A DNA stretch of 11,812 nucleotides from an uncultured bacterium (GTDB lineage: Bacteria; Cyanobacteriota; Vampirovibrionia; Gastranaerophilales; Gastranaerophilaceae): contig USCK01000050.1 in assembly GCA_900553205.1 (NCBI GenBank), forward strand, positions 1 through 11,812, written 5' to 3'. The translations under genes and the position numbers were made by a program. Each line of letters opens with the position of its first letter. Within the stretch, counting starts at the first letter, position 1. Below the pieces are notes generated by a model. It was not told the DNA's origin. It saw nothing but the letters and a program-made list of their open reading frames with translations, and made no database searches. This document shows positions 1 to 6,447 of this stretch, piece by piece.

Positions 1-227
1 GTAAATATTATAGCAGAACCGAATATAAAGGAAAGAAGTTGAACAATGGTTTTAGAAATATTTTGTTCAGCATAACCTCCAATATAGCCAATAACAATGG
101 GTAACATTGCTAGAGAGCAAGGCGAAATTGACGCTATTATTCCTCCAAAGAATGATGCTAAAAGCAAGACAAACTGTGCATTACCAGCATGTAGGCTTGA
201 TGTGAAAATATTATATAAACTATTCAT
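1..227 (-). CDS. ccdA: CcdA/DsbD-type membrane thiol-disulfide transporter, N-terminal part
   Basis: This is the first 75 codons of a CcdA-family protein; the rest lies beyond the window edge. CcdA proteins carry reducing equivalents across the inner membrane through a pair of membrane cysteines to periplasmic or membrane-bound thioredoxin-like partners. Visible here is a short N-terminal stretch, then a hydrophobic segment from about residue 18 containing the family signature SPCSLAMLPIVIGYIGGY (conserved Pro36-Cys37), then a short loop and the start of a second membrane segment from about residue 63. The start ATG has an AAAAGG SD seven bases upstream. It overlaps the end of the upstream thioredoxin-like reading frame by 8 bases, so the two were probably one redox operon. 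The second conserved cysteine lies outside the window. Family assignment is confident; the substrate (cytochrome c maturation or general disulfide reduction) cannot be told. Confidence 0.88.
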   Translation of the reverse strand, partial: MNSLYNIFTSSLHAGNAQFVLLLASFFGGIIASISPCSLAMLPIVIGYIGGYAEQNISKTIVQLLSFIFGSAIIF

Positions 228-581
228 TTAATAACCTTTTTAAATATTGTTCAAATTCGTTGTTAGACATAGCACCTTCTATTTTAGTCATTGTTTGCCC
301 ATTTGATTTTTTGAATATCATAGTTGGTACAAGTGTAACTTTATATTGTTTTATCAAGTCTTGAGTTTGTTTTGTTTGTTTTTGTACAGGTACATTTATC
401 AATGCTATTCTTCCTGCGTATTTCTTTGACATTCACTGCACATATCAGAAGAAAATTTTATCACTTGAGGTTGTGAGGTATTTACTTTGTTTGCTGATAC
501 AGCTTGAGATTTGTCCAAATAATAGTAAAAACATATTGGTAGAATTAATATCGCAAGTATAATTAAAATATTTTTGTTCAT
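220..581 (-). pseudogene. Thioredoxin-like membrane-anchored protein, frameshifted/internally deleted
   Basis: Two overlapping minus-strand frames together make one thioredoxin-like protein. The first (581 down to 405, 58 aa) starts at an ATG with a strong AAAGGAG SD seven bases upstream. It has a hydrophobic N-terminal anchor or signal (residues about 4-21), then the strand and active site FSSDMCSEC (CxxC, codons at 429-440), and stops soon after. The second (432 down to 220, 70 aa) continues the fold with a beta strand (RIALINVPV) and the cis-proline motif VTLVPTMIF, and ends with a C-terminal helix. The frames differ by one base. Compared with a normal thioredoxin, about 10 residues of the helix after CxxC are missing at the junction, so a small deletion rather than a single miscall is likely. 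The second frame's ATG has no SD. The gene lies directly upstream of and overlaps ccdA, its expected redox partner. Probably a pseudogene; a sequence error or expression as two pieces is possible. Confidence 0.75.
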
Positions 582-646
582 AGAATTTCTCCTTTGTGTC
601 GTAACTTTAGTATAACTATTTAAAAATTTAAATATCCTATAGTATA

Positions 647-675
647 ATTTTATAAGATAATAAAAAATGTTACAA
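647..675 (-). promoter_or_regulatory. Putative sigma70-type promoter for the trx-like/ccdA operon
   Basis: Reading the minus strand, TTGTAA (-35, complement of 670-675) is followed after exactly 17 bases by TAAAAT (-10, complement of 647-652). The predicted transcription start is near 640, giving a 5' leader of about 60 bases before the SD and ATG at 581. This is a consensus match only; AT-rich DNA produces such matches by chance. Confidence 0.45.
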
Positions 676-713
676 AAGGGCAATATTTTTTCGTAAAATT
701 ACTTTATATAAAT

Positions 714-1412
714 ATGGGTATTTTAGGTTTAATAAATTTATTCAAAAAAGCGAGCATGTTCTTCTTACGATTGCAAGAACAGTTAATAACTATGCGCTTG
801 AACTTATTTTTGAATAAAAATAAAAAACACCTAAAATCAACGGTTGTTATTACTGCAGAGATAGAAGATAAGAAAAAACAACTTAATGAAGAATTAAAAG
901 CTCTTTTGAAAACATACAAAAATAATCCGTCATTGATTTTAGATTATATTCAAAATCACAATACTAAGGTTTATAAACTAAGAAACGCAAAAGAAATTCT
1001 TAAGAAATTAGGCGAAGAAGAAGGATTACTTCCAGCATATTCAGGGTTGAAGGCTTTTGTTATAAATATTGTATTGTTAAAAAAAATCTCTTGTAAAACA
1101 GAAGCCGTATTTATCATAGATGAAGCTGATATTGATATTTATTATTTGATACAACAATTCCATCGCTGGTATTTTATGTACAATGGTTTTTCAGGATTTG
1201 ACGAAAAATCTCAAAACTTATTAAAGGCAGTAAACAAAGGGAATGAAGATAATATTATTGCAAAATTAAAACCTCATGAGTTTGAGCTACTTAATGATGC
1301 AATAGCAAGAGATGTTGAATCAATAACCTTTGTAGAGCAATACGCAAGAGAAACAGGTGGAAGTAAAAAAGCATTAGAAAAAATTAAAAACGGACTTGGT
1401 GCGAAGATTTAG
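714..1412 (+). CDS. Hypothetical protein, 232 aa, helical, possible coiled coil
   Basis: I do not recognise the family. The protein is predicted to be mainly alpha-helical and lysine-rich. A charged, possibly coiled-coil helix lies at about residues 47-70 (EIEDKKKQLNEELKALLKTY). A middle segment at about residues 107-125 is more hydrophobic and is followed by an acidic patch IIDEADIDIYY. The C-terminal 80 residues are again helical (LLNDAIARDVESITFVEQY). There is no signal peptide, although the first 20 residues are moderately hydrophobic and basic, so membrane association is possible. The start is uncertain: no SD precedes the ATG at 714. An in-frame ATG at 756 (residue 15) is an alternative, also without a good SD. 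The gene is followed after 37 bases by yjbQ on the same strand and may be cotranscribed with it. Base composition is like its neighbours. Confidence 0.7.
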   Translation: MGILGLINLFKKASMFFLRLQEQLITMRLNLFLNKNKKHLKSTVVITAEIEDKKKQLNEELKALLKTYKNNPSLILDYIQNHNTKVYKLRNAKEILKKLGEEEGLLPAYSGLKAFVINIVLLKKISCKTEAVFIIDEADIDIYYLIQQFHRWYFMYNGFSGFDEKSQNLLKAVNKGNEDNIIAKLKPHEFELLNDAIARDVESITFVEQYARETGGSKKALEKIKNGLGAKI

Positions 1413-1436
1413 TTATGGTATCATATCTTCATAACT
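1411..1436 (+). other. Hairpin immediately before the yjbQ SD
   Basis: A perfect 7-bp inverted repeat, AGTTATG (1411-1417) and CATAACT (1430-1436), encloses a 12-base loop. It begins at the stop codon of the preceding gene and ends directly against the AAGGAG SD (1437-1442) of yjbQ. No T-tract follows, so it is not a typical terminator. It could stabilise a processed transcript end or modulate access to the SD. The pairing is visible in the sequence; any role is inference. Confidence 0.35.
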
Positions 1437-1449
1437 AAGGAGTGCGCAG

Positions 1450-1866
1450 ATGGGTGTTGTAAATGAAATGTTTACTGTAAATACGGAAGGTTTTACGGAT
1501 ATTATTGATATTACCAAAAAGGTAGAAAATTGTTTGAATTGTCACCCTGTAAAAGATGCAACGGTTATTGTTTCTGTTGCCGGAAGTACTGCAGGGATAA
1601 CAACTATCGAGTATGAACCTGGATTATTACAGGATTTGCCGGAAGCGTTTAACAAGATAGCTCCTCAGGGTGGAGTTTATCATCATGATGAAACTTGGCA
1701 TGACGGAAACGGTAATGCGCATATATTGGCATCTATCGTTGGTTCTTCGGTTACAATACCTGTTGTTGATGGAATTTTGTTCTTAGGGACTTGGCAACAA
1801 ATCGTGCTTATTGATTTTGATAACAAACATCGCTCTCGTAATATTTGTGTTCAGATTTGTATGTAG
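1450..1866 (+). CDS. yjbQ: YjbQ/UPF0047 family protein (secondary thiamine-phosphate synthase type)
   Basis: This 138-aa protein has the full length and hallmark motifs of the YjbQ/UPF0047 family. A glycine- and threonine-rich stretch, SVAGSTAGITTIEYEP, lies at residues 42-57. The conserved histidine-rich signature YHHDETWHDGNGNAH at residues 77-91 follows, then IPVVDGILFLGTWQQIVLIDFD at about 103-124. Family members are small trimeric beta proteins that bind metal or anion through the conserved histidines. Overexpressed E. coli YjbQ showed weak thiamine-phosphate synthase activity, which gave the family its name, but the true physiological role is unsettled. The ATG is preceded by a clear AAGGAG SD with 7-base spacing, which favours it over the in-frame ATG at residue 7. 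It sits between an unknown gene (37 bases upstream) and an amino acid permease (26 bases downstream). No thiamine genes are visible nearby, so a thiamine role is not supported by context. Confidence 0.92.
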   Translation: MGVVNEMFTVNTEGFTDIIDITKKVENCLNCHPVKDATVIVSVAGSTAGITTIEYEPGLLQDLPEAFNKIAPQGGVYHHDETWHDGNGNAHILASIVGSSVTIPVVDGILFLGTWQQIVLIDFDNKHRSRNICVQICM

Positions 1867-1892
1867 AGAGTGTTTGTATTATCGTATAGGGT

Positions 1893-3233
1893 ATGGGATA
1901 TAGACATAAACTTAATTTACCGGATTCGATTTCTATTGTTGCCGGTTCTATGATAGGCTGTGGAATTTTTATTGTATCTGCAGATATTGCTCGACAAGTA
2001 CAATCAGGCTTGCTTTTGATGCTTGTATGGATTGTTGCAGGGATTGTAACAATGTGTGGCTCATTATCTTTTGCAGAGTTGGCCGCTAATATTTCAGAGG
2101 AAGGTGGGCAATATATCTATTTGAAGCGCATTTATAATGATACGGTTGCCTTTCTGTATGGCTGGACAACATTTTTAGTTATACAAACAGGTATTATTGC
2201 TGCAGTTTGTACTGCTTTTTCAAAATTTATCGGTCTTTTAATACCTTTTATAAGTGCAAATAACTACTTGTTCCATATCGGAGCTTTTCATATCTCTACT
2301 CAAAAAATATTTACGGTTTTGGTTGTAATATTATTAACCTTTATAAATTCAAGAGGTTTAAAACACGGTGTTTTTACCCAAAACTTATTCACAGTAACAA
2401 AAGTTCTTTCAATGATTGGTATTGTAGGATTAGGCTTGTTTTTGGGTGCTAATTTTCATATTCTAAAAATGAATTTAGTAATGCCTATACATTTTAATTT
2501 TGATACAATAAACATTCTTGGTACTGCAACAGTTGGGGCTTTGTTTGCGTCTATCACTTGGAATAATATAACCTTTGTTTCAGGGGATATAAAAGAACCT
2601 GACAAGACTATTCCAAAAGCACTGTTTATAGGTACTTGTATAGTTTTGGGACTGTATTTCTTGATAAATGGTATTTATGTATCATCTATGCCGTTACATT
2701 TAATACAAAATGCCCCGGAAGATATCGTTGCTGCACAGTTGATGTCAACAATATTTGGTCCTGTAGGTAAGACTATTGCTGCTATAATTATTATGATATC
2801 TGCTTTTGGGAGTGCAAACGGTATTATTTTGGCAGGTGCAAGAGTTTATTACAAAATGGCAAAGGATAGAGCCTTCTTTAGAGGGTTGGCGGCTATAGAC
2901 AGACAAAGCAGAGTCCCTCATAATTCATTATGGATACAATGTTTATGGGTTTGTATTTTGGTTATGTGGGGCAATTATACTCAACTCTTGGATTATGTAA
3001 TTTATACAACTTTGATATTCTATTGGATAACTACTTTCGGAATTTTCTTATATCGTAAACGAGTTGGGATTAAGAATTTAAAATTCAAAGTTTGGACGAT
3101 TATACCTGTTTTGTATTTGGTGGTTACGGGTTATATTTTGGTTTGTTTGACTTTGTTTAAACCTACTTATACGCTTCCCGGGCTTTTAATTACGCTTGCA
3201 GGTTTGCCTGTGTATTATTTTTGGAAAAAATAG
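1893..3233 (+). CDS. APC-superfamily amino acid permease
   Basis: A 446-aa integral membrane protein with about 12 hydrophobic segments, the usual size and topology of bacterial APC-superfamily amino acid transporters. Residues 18-26 (GSMIGCGIF) match the helix-1 glycine-rich substrate-binding motif of the family (typically G-x-x-I-G-S/A-G-I-F). The stretch LSFAELAANISEEGGQYIYLKRIY after helix 2 matches the conserved loop of LAT/APC permeases. Near residue 230 is a conserved-type loop SGDIKEPDKTIPKAL. It probably takes up or exchanges amino acids at the inner membrane; the substrate cannot be read from sequence. The ATG at 1893 has only an AGGG two bases upstream, a poor SD placement. The start is supported by the family-like N-terminus and by the 26-base gap after yjbQ, which suggests cotranscription. 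No T-rich terminator is clear downstream; only a weak 5-bp hairpin lies at about 3245-3260. Confidence 0.93.
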   Translation: MGYRHKLNLPDSISIVAGSMIGCGIFIVSADIARQVQSGLLLMLVWIVAGIVTMCGSLSFAELAANISEEGGQYIYLKRIYNDTVAFLYGWTTFLVIQTGIIAAVCTAFSKFIGLLIPFISANNYLFHIGAFHISTQKIFTVLVVILLTFINSRGLKHGVFTQNLFTVTKVLSMIGIVGLGLFLGANFHILKMNLVMPIHFNFDTINILGTATVGALFASITWNNITFVSGDIKEPDKTIPKALFIGTCIVLGLYFLINGIYVSSMPLHLIQNAPEDIVAAQLMSTIFGPVGKTIAAIIIMISAFGSANGIILAGARVYYKMAKDRAFFRGLAAIDRQSRVPHNSLWIQCLWVCILVMWGNYTQLLDYVIYTTLIFYWITTFGIFLYRKRVGIKNLKFKVWTIIPVLYLVVTGYILVCLTLFKPTYTLPGLLITLAGLPVYYFWKK

Positions 3234-3271
3234 TTGAAAATTATAAAGCGCAGAGCTTTTAGATAGAAATA

Positions 3272-3297
3272 AGTCAGACAAATTTCTTTGCCTGACT
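3272..3297 (-). terminator. Rho-independent-type hairpin behind the 3324-4198 gene pair
   Basis: Arms at 3272-3282 and 3287-3297 form an 11-bp stem with a 4-base loop. In minus-strand RNA the single non-Watson-Crick position becomes a G-U wobble, so all 11 pairs form, and the stem is followed by UUAUUUCU. In plus-strand RNA the same position is an A-C mismatch and no T-run follows. It therefore fits better as the terminator of the minus-strand gene ending at 3324, 26 bases away, but may also stop transcription from the permease side. Confidence 0.6.
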
Positions 3298-3323
3298 CCC
3301 AATATAACTATGAAATACTAGTT

Positions 3324-3680
3324 CTATGCTAGAGAAAGAAGCGATTTTACTGATTTAGCATTTTCACGAACTTCTTCATCTGAATGCATATTAATAGTAT
3401 CATCTAAAATTTTCATTGCTTCTTCTTTGTTTTCAAGGTTTAGAATCTCGTTAATAGTTGACATTGCAACTACAGGACTCATATCATTGATACCTTTTCC
3501 TTTGTTTATGATAACAACTTTCAAAGCATCGTGGATATTTTTGCGAACCAACATTTGAGATGTTAATTCTCTTACTTCGTCATCAGAAGAATTTGTTCCC
3601 AATTCTTCTAATACAGAAATAGCCTGATTATCCTCATGTTGACCTAATGTTTCAATAATTTTTCTAATTTTTTTATTCAT
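3324..3680 (-). CDS. Hypothetical HEAT-like helical repeat protein, 118 aa
   Basis: A small all-helical protein, not assigned to a named family. Two similar segments, SDDEVRELTSQML (about residues 32-44) and SDEEVRENAKSVKSLL (about residues 100-115), each follow a helix of the type AISVLEELG or AMKILDDTI. The pattern resembles HEAT or armadillo-like helix-turn-helix repeats, in which 'D.EVR..A' begins the second helix. Such proteins usually act as protein-binding scaffolds. There is no signal peptide and no membrane segment. The start ATG overlaps the stop of the upstream gene by one base (TAATG) and has a near-perfect SD inside that gene, so the two are translationally coupled and probably function together. 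A hairpin terminator follows. The repeat assignment is by eye and moderately sure; the function is unknown. Confidence 0.75.
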   Translation of the reverse strand: MNKKIRKIIETLGQHEDNQAISVLEELGTNSSDDEVRELTSQMLVRKNIHDALKVVIINKGKGINDMSPVVAMSTINEILNLENKEEAMKILDDTINMHSDEEVRENAKSVKSLLSLA

Positions 3681-4198
3681 TATGCAACCTCCTTAGTAGA
3701 TTTTTTAGCCATTTCTAGTTTGTTTTCTTCTAACCAAGTAGATTTCAAATCTGCAACAGAAGCTTTTGTGTTAATTTGCTTCATGCTTAATATTTTTATA
3801 CCTTCTTTATTTTCTTCTTTGTGGTGGAGATGTAAAGAATCAGAAATTTTTTGTGACATATTGTGACCAAGTTCGTTTACTTTTTGAGGTAAAGACTTAA
3901 TAGCAGAAATTGTATTGTTAATGCTTGATTTTACATTTCTTGCAAAATTAACAATCGGCTGCGAAATTCTGTGACCAAAGTTTGATACTGCAGAAACAAC
4001 AGAAGCTGACATCATTCTTAATTTGCTTGCTTCTTTTACTTTGTTGCTTTGGAATGTATCTGAAAAAAGAAGTACACTGCCTTTAAATGCTTTTCCTTTG
4101 AAACTGTTGTGTTCAAAAGGATTTGAAGATGTACTTTTTTGTATAAATGGAGATTTTACTTTTTGAGCTATGTTAGCTCCTATTGCTCTTATACCCAT
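3680..4198 (-). CDS. Hypothetical protein, 172 aa, with NPF/FKG N-terminal motif
   Basis: I do not recognise a catalytic or structural family. The N-terminal 50 residues contain a motif-like stretch NPFEHNSFKGKAFKGSVLLF followed by SDTF. The short FKG element occurs twice, three residues apart. The middle (about 65-125) is predicted amphipathic helix, rich in Ser, Asn, Val and Lys (SISQ-like turns, KSINNTISAIKSLPQKVNEL), and could lie on a membrane or assemble. A His-rich stretch LHLHHKEE follows at about 121-128. The C-terminus is lysine-rich and ends KKSTKEVA. There is no clear signal peptide. An AAAGGG SD lies about 10 bases before the ATG. It is coupled by a one-base stop/start overlap to the HEAT-like 118-aa gene, so a shared complex is plausible. 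Upstream is a 384-base gene-free region that should hold its promoter. Confidence 0.7.
   Translation of the reverse strand: MGIRAIGANIAQKVKSPFIQKSTSSNPFEHNSFKGKAFKGSVLLFSDTFQSNKVKEASKLRMMSASVVSAVSNFGHRISQPIVNFARNVKSSINNTISAIKSLPQKVNELGHNMSQKISDSLHLHHKEENKEGIKILSMKQINTKASVADLKSTWLEENKLEMAKKSTKEVA
3686..3694 (-). promoter_or_regulatory. SD site encoded in the last codons of the upstream gene
   Basis: The minus strand reads AAGGAGGTT here, a full match to the anti-SD core, 5-7 bases before the ATG at 3680. The same bases encode the C-terminal Lys-Glu-Val of the upstream 172-aa protein, which stops as TAATG. This decides the start of the 118-aa gene and indicates coupled translation. Confidence 0.8.
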
Positions 4199-4582
4199 AG
4201 GTCATATACCCTTTCTAATATCTAGTGTTTACTAAACTAGAATAACATAGCAAGGCTTTAGGTAATCATCATTATGGAGGATTATAGGCACTATACCAAA
4301 GTTTGAGTTTGATTTTCCCCTAAAAAGTACTATCTAAAAGCGTTTTGGCAGGTTTTGTTCTGATATATAAAAATATAATGCTACAACCATAGTATGTAGA
4401 TAGTTATAATTTAGTATTAAACTTTTAATTTCAAAGAGAGAATAAGGCATGAAAATATGATGATTTTGTTAAAAGAAGGAGAAATATTAGTTTTGAAAAT
4501 ATTAATAATTATTAACAAATGCGCAAATTTTTAAATTTAGGGTTATTTATTCAATGAAAAGTATCTACAAAAGGATTTTATA
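4199..4582. other. Gene-free AT-rich region between divergent genes
   Basis: This stretch separates a minus-strand gene (start 4198) from a plus-strand one (start 4583) and should hold both promoters. A 19-base dyad-like sequence at 4222-4240 has the core GTTTACTAAAC (perfect 5-bp arms) flanked by CTAG on both sides; it could be an operator. On the plus strand, TATAAT hexamers lie at 4374-4379 and 4405-4410, neither with a good -35; a TTGGCA lies at 4345-4350 but at the wrong spacing for either. A possible 25-codon ORF at 4457-4534 has an AAGG nine bases upstream, but its composition is simple and I do not count it as a gene. No RNA gene is recognised. Confidence 0.35.
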
Positions 4583-4934
4583 ATGAGCATTTCTGCAAAT
4601 AATTTTACACAAAATAAAGTTGTACAAAATCCATATGTAAAAAAGGGTGCAAAATTTTTTTATAGGAATTTAGTTGGTGCGGTTAAAAGAATTGTACCAG
4701 GGGTATGTGTGATGACGTGTAAATCATACTCTTAATAATACAAGTATGGCTCATCAAGGACAACAGGTGCATCAGAATTCTCTTGATGCTGCGAGTTGGG
4801 CATATAAAGCTGGTGAACAAAGGGTCAAAGATAGCTTGCAAATTGTAGAATTGAAGAAACAAATTGCTGCAGATTCGGTCAAGATTTATGAACTTACTAA
4901 AAAAGCTGGTTTAGATAAAGCTATTAAGAAATAA
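4583..4934 (+). pseudogene. Small gene of unknown function, apparently split by a frameshift
   Basis: The first frame (4583-4735, 50 codons) starts at an ATG with a good AAAAGGA SD seven bases upstream and begins MSISANNFTQNKVVQNPYVK, then a basic-hydrophobic stretch FFYRNLVGAVKRIVPG. It then degenerates into VCVMTCKSYS and stops. The second frame (open from 4716, first ATG 4746, stop 4934) encodes a helical segment including AASWAYKAGEQRVKDSLQIV and ending KKAGLDKAIKK, but its ATG has no SD. A +1 shift near 4691-4715 joins them into one protein of about 115 aa. The SD at the front and lack of one in the middle argue for a single broken gene. Alternatives are two separate small genes or a sequence error. 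No family is recognised. The last 11 bases overlap the end of convergent rimO. Confidence 0.5.
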
Positions 4935-6228
4935 TTTCTCCAATCAAATCATATTCATAACAATCTGTAATTTTAACTTGTTCAATATCTCCAGGGACTA
5001 CTGGTATATCTGTTTTGATATAAACAACACCATCAACTTCCGGTGCATCATATTGACTTCTTGCAATTATCATTCCGTCATCTGTAACCCCTTCAATTAT
5101 GCAATCAAGGGTTTTGCCTATAAAACTTTTGTTTACTTCAAGTGAAATCTCTTGTTGTAGTAACATTAGTTTTTTCTGGCGTTCATTCATAATTTTTTTA
5201 GGAACTAATGGACGCATATTATATGATGGTGTTCCTTTTTCACGAGAGTATGTGAAAACACCCATTTTATTAAACTTCATATCTTTAACAAATTCGTAAA
5301 GATGTTCAAATTGTTCTTCGGTTTCTCCCGGATACCCAACAATAAATGCTGTTCTTATACCTACATTAGGTATATGCTTTCTGATATTGTTTACAAGCTC
5401 TCTATAATCAAATGATGGTCTGTTCATGGCTTTTAGCATATCAGGGTGAGAGTGTTGAAGTGGAATATCCACATATTTAACAACTTTATCAAGATTTGCA
5501 ATAGCATCTAGTAAATCATCTGTCATCATTGTTGGATAGGCATACATAATTCTAATCCAACCTAAACCTTCTATTTCGTTTAGTTTTTCAAGAAGTTCTT
5601 TAAGCATTGGTTTGCCATACAAATCAATACCATACGCCGTTGTATCTTGAGCTATCAAAACTATTTCTGAAACCCCTTTTGCCACAAGCTTTTTAGCTTC
5701 ATCTAAAATATGCTCAATACTTCTTGAACGATAATCACCACGCAAATATGGGATTATACAATAACCACATCTATAGTTACAACCATCAGCGATTTTTAAA
5801 TATGAACTTGCACCTACTGTAATTTGTTGTCTTTCAACATTTTCTAGGTAAGTATAATCAGGATTTGATGAAATTTGTGCAGTATAATCACTATCAATTT
5901 CTTTTAATATATCAATAAGCTTGTCAATATCGGTAGGGCCTATCATACCAGCAATTTCCGGAATTTCTTTTTTTAGTTCGTCTTTATGTTTTTGAGCCAA
6001 ACACCCTGCAACGATTACCTTTTTGCCTTCCTCTATCATTTCAAGGATAGAGTGAATAGATTCTCGTTCAGCATCATTGATAAAAGCACAAGTGTTTACG
6101 ATTACAATATCAGATTCTGTTTCATCAAGTGTAATTCCGTATCCGTTTTGAGCCAATAGGCCTAACATAATTTCTGAATCAACTAAATTTTTTGCACAAC
6201 CGTGACTGACTAAAGCTATTTTTTTCAT
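4924..6228 (-). CDS. rimO: Ribosomal protein S12 methylthiotransferase RimO
   Basis: RimO adds a methylthio group to the beta carbon of an aspartate in ribosomal protein S12 (Asp88/89 in E. coli numbering), using two iron-sulfur clusters and SAM in the cytoplasm. The 434-aa protein has the three expected parts. The N-terminal UPF0004 domain has cluster cysteines Cys11, Cys47 and Cys76 (SHGCAKNLVDSE, VNTCAF, AGCLAQ). The radical SAM domain has CNYRCGYC at Cys150, Cys154 and Cys157 (codons 5758-5781). A C-terminal TRAM domain covers about residues 370-434. The opening HGCAKNLVDSE and the TRAM motif YDAPEVDGVVYI distinguish RimO from the tRNA enzymes MiaB and MtaB. The length is normal and all cluster ligands are present. 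No SD precedes the ATG, but the N-terminus is the standard one for the family. Its end overlaps the convergent upstream-lying small gene by 11 bases. Confidence 0.96.
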   Translation of the reverse strand: MKKIALVSHGCAKNLVDSEIMLGLLAQNGYGITLDETESDIVIVNTCAFINDAERESIHSILEMIEEGKKVIVAGCLAQKHKDELKKEIPEIAGMIGPTDIDKLIDILKEIDSDYTAQISSNPDYTYLENVERQQITVGASSYLKIADGCNYRCGYCIIPYLRGDYRSRSIEHILDEAKKLVAKGVSEIVLIAQDTTAYGIDLYGKPMLKELLEKLNEIEGLGWIRIMYAYPTMMTDDLLDAIANLDKVVKYVDIPLQHSHPDMLKAMNRPSFDYRELVNNIRKHIPNVGIRTAFIVGYPGETEEQFEHLYEFVKDMKFNKMGVFTYSREKGTPSYNMRPLVPKKIMNERQKKLMLLQQEISLEVNKSFIGKTLDCIIEGVTDDGMIIARSQYDAPEVDGVVYIKTDIPVVPGDIEQVKITDCYEYDLIGEIIS

Positions 6229-6304
6229 AAATCTAATCTATCATAAAAATAAATAATTCCCAAAAGTATGAAATTGAGTTTAGAAGTTGATAAGAATATT
6301 GTCT

Positions 6305-6438
6305 GTCATTACGAGCGTTAGCGAAGTAATCCAGTTCCTTCAATGAACGTGGAGGAAATTCAAGAGAGTTCCTTAATCGTAGTATTTGATTATTAAATGT
6401 GTTCTGGATTGCCGCGCCACTGCGTGGCTCGCAATGAC
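6305..6438. repeat. 134-bp palindromic repeat (MITE/REP-like), no ORF
   Basis: The left arm (6305-6334) runs from GTCATTACGAGC to AATCCAG, and the right arm (6404-6438) from CTGGATTG to GCTCGCAATGAC. The arms are imperfect inverted copies: the outer 12 bases match at 11 positions and the inner CTGGATT/AATCCAG pair is perfect. The arms are clearly more GC-rich than the surroundings. The 69-base interior contains two AGTTCCTT copies (6333-6340, overlapping the left arm, and 6367-6374) and an AGGAA that can pair with either, so the whole can fold into a long structured stem. There is no coding frame. From memory, GTCATTGCGAGC...GCAATC palindromes occur as dispersed repeats in various unrelated bacteria. 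A mobilised or structural-RNA-forming repeat is likely. No clear target-site duplication is seen. Confidence 0.75.
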
Positions 6439-6447
6439 TTTATTAAA

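Noticed and set aside
582..683. Upstream extension of the thioredoxin-like N-terminal frame to an ATG at 683
   Set aside because: The ATG at 581 has a strong AAAGGAG SD and begins a proper hydrophobic leader; the extension crosses the predicted promoter and has no SD.
704..919. 71-codon minus-strand ORF
   Set aside because: It lies wholly opposite the 714-1412 gene, has Phe/Ser-rich composition expected of an antisense shadow, and no SD.
4457..4534. 25-codon ORF as a leader peptide
   Set aside because: AT-rich simple composition and a weak AAGG upstream; no attenuator structure or run of one codon was seen.
5099..5299. 66-codon plus-strand ORF
   Set aside because: It lies entirely within rimO on the opposite strand, which is certain from its motifs.
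6305..6438. Palindromic repeat as an insertion sequence or CRISPR
   Set aside because: There is no ORF for a transposase, no clear target duplication, and no regularly spaced repeats with unique spacers.
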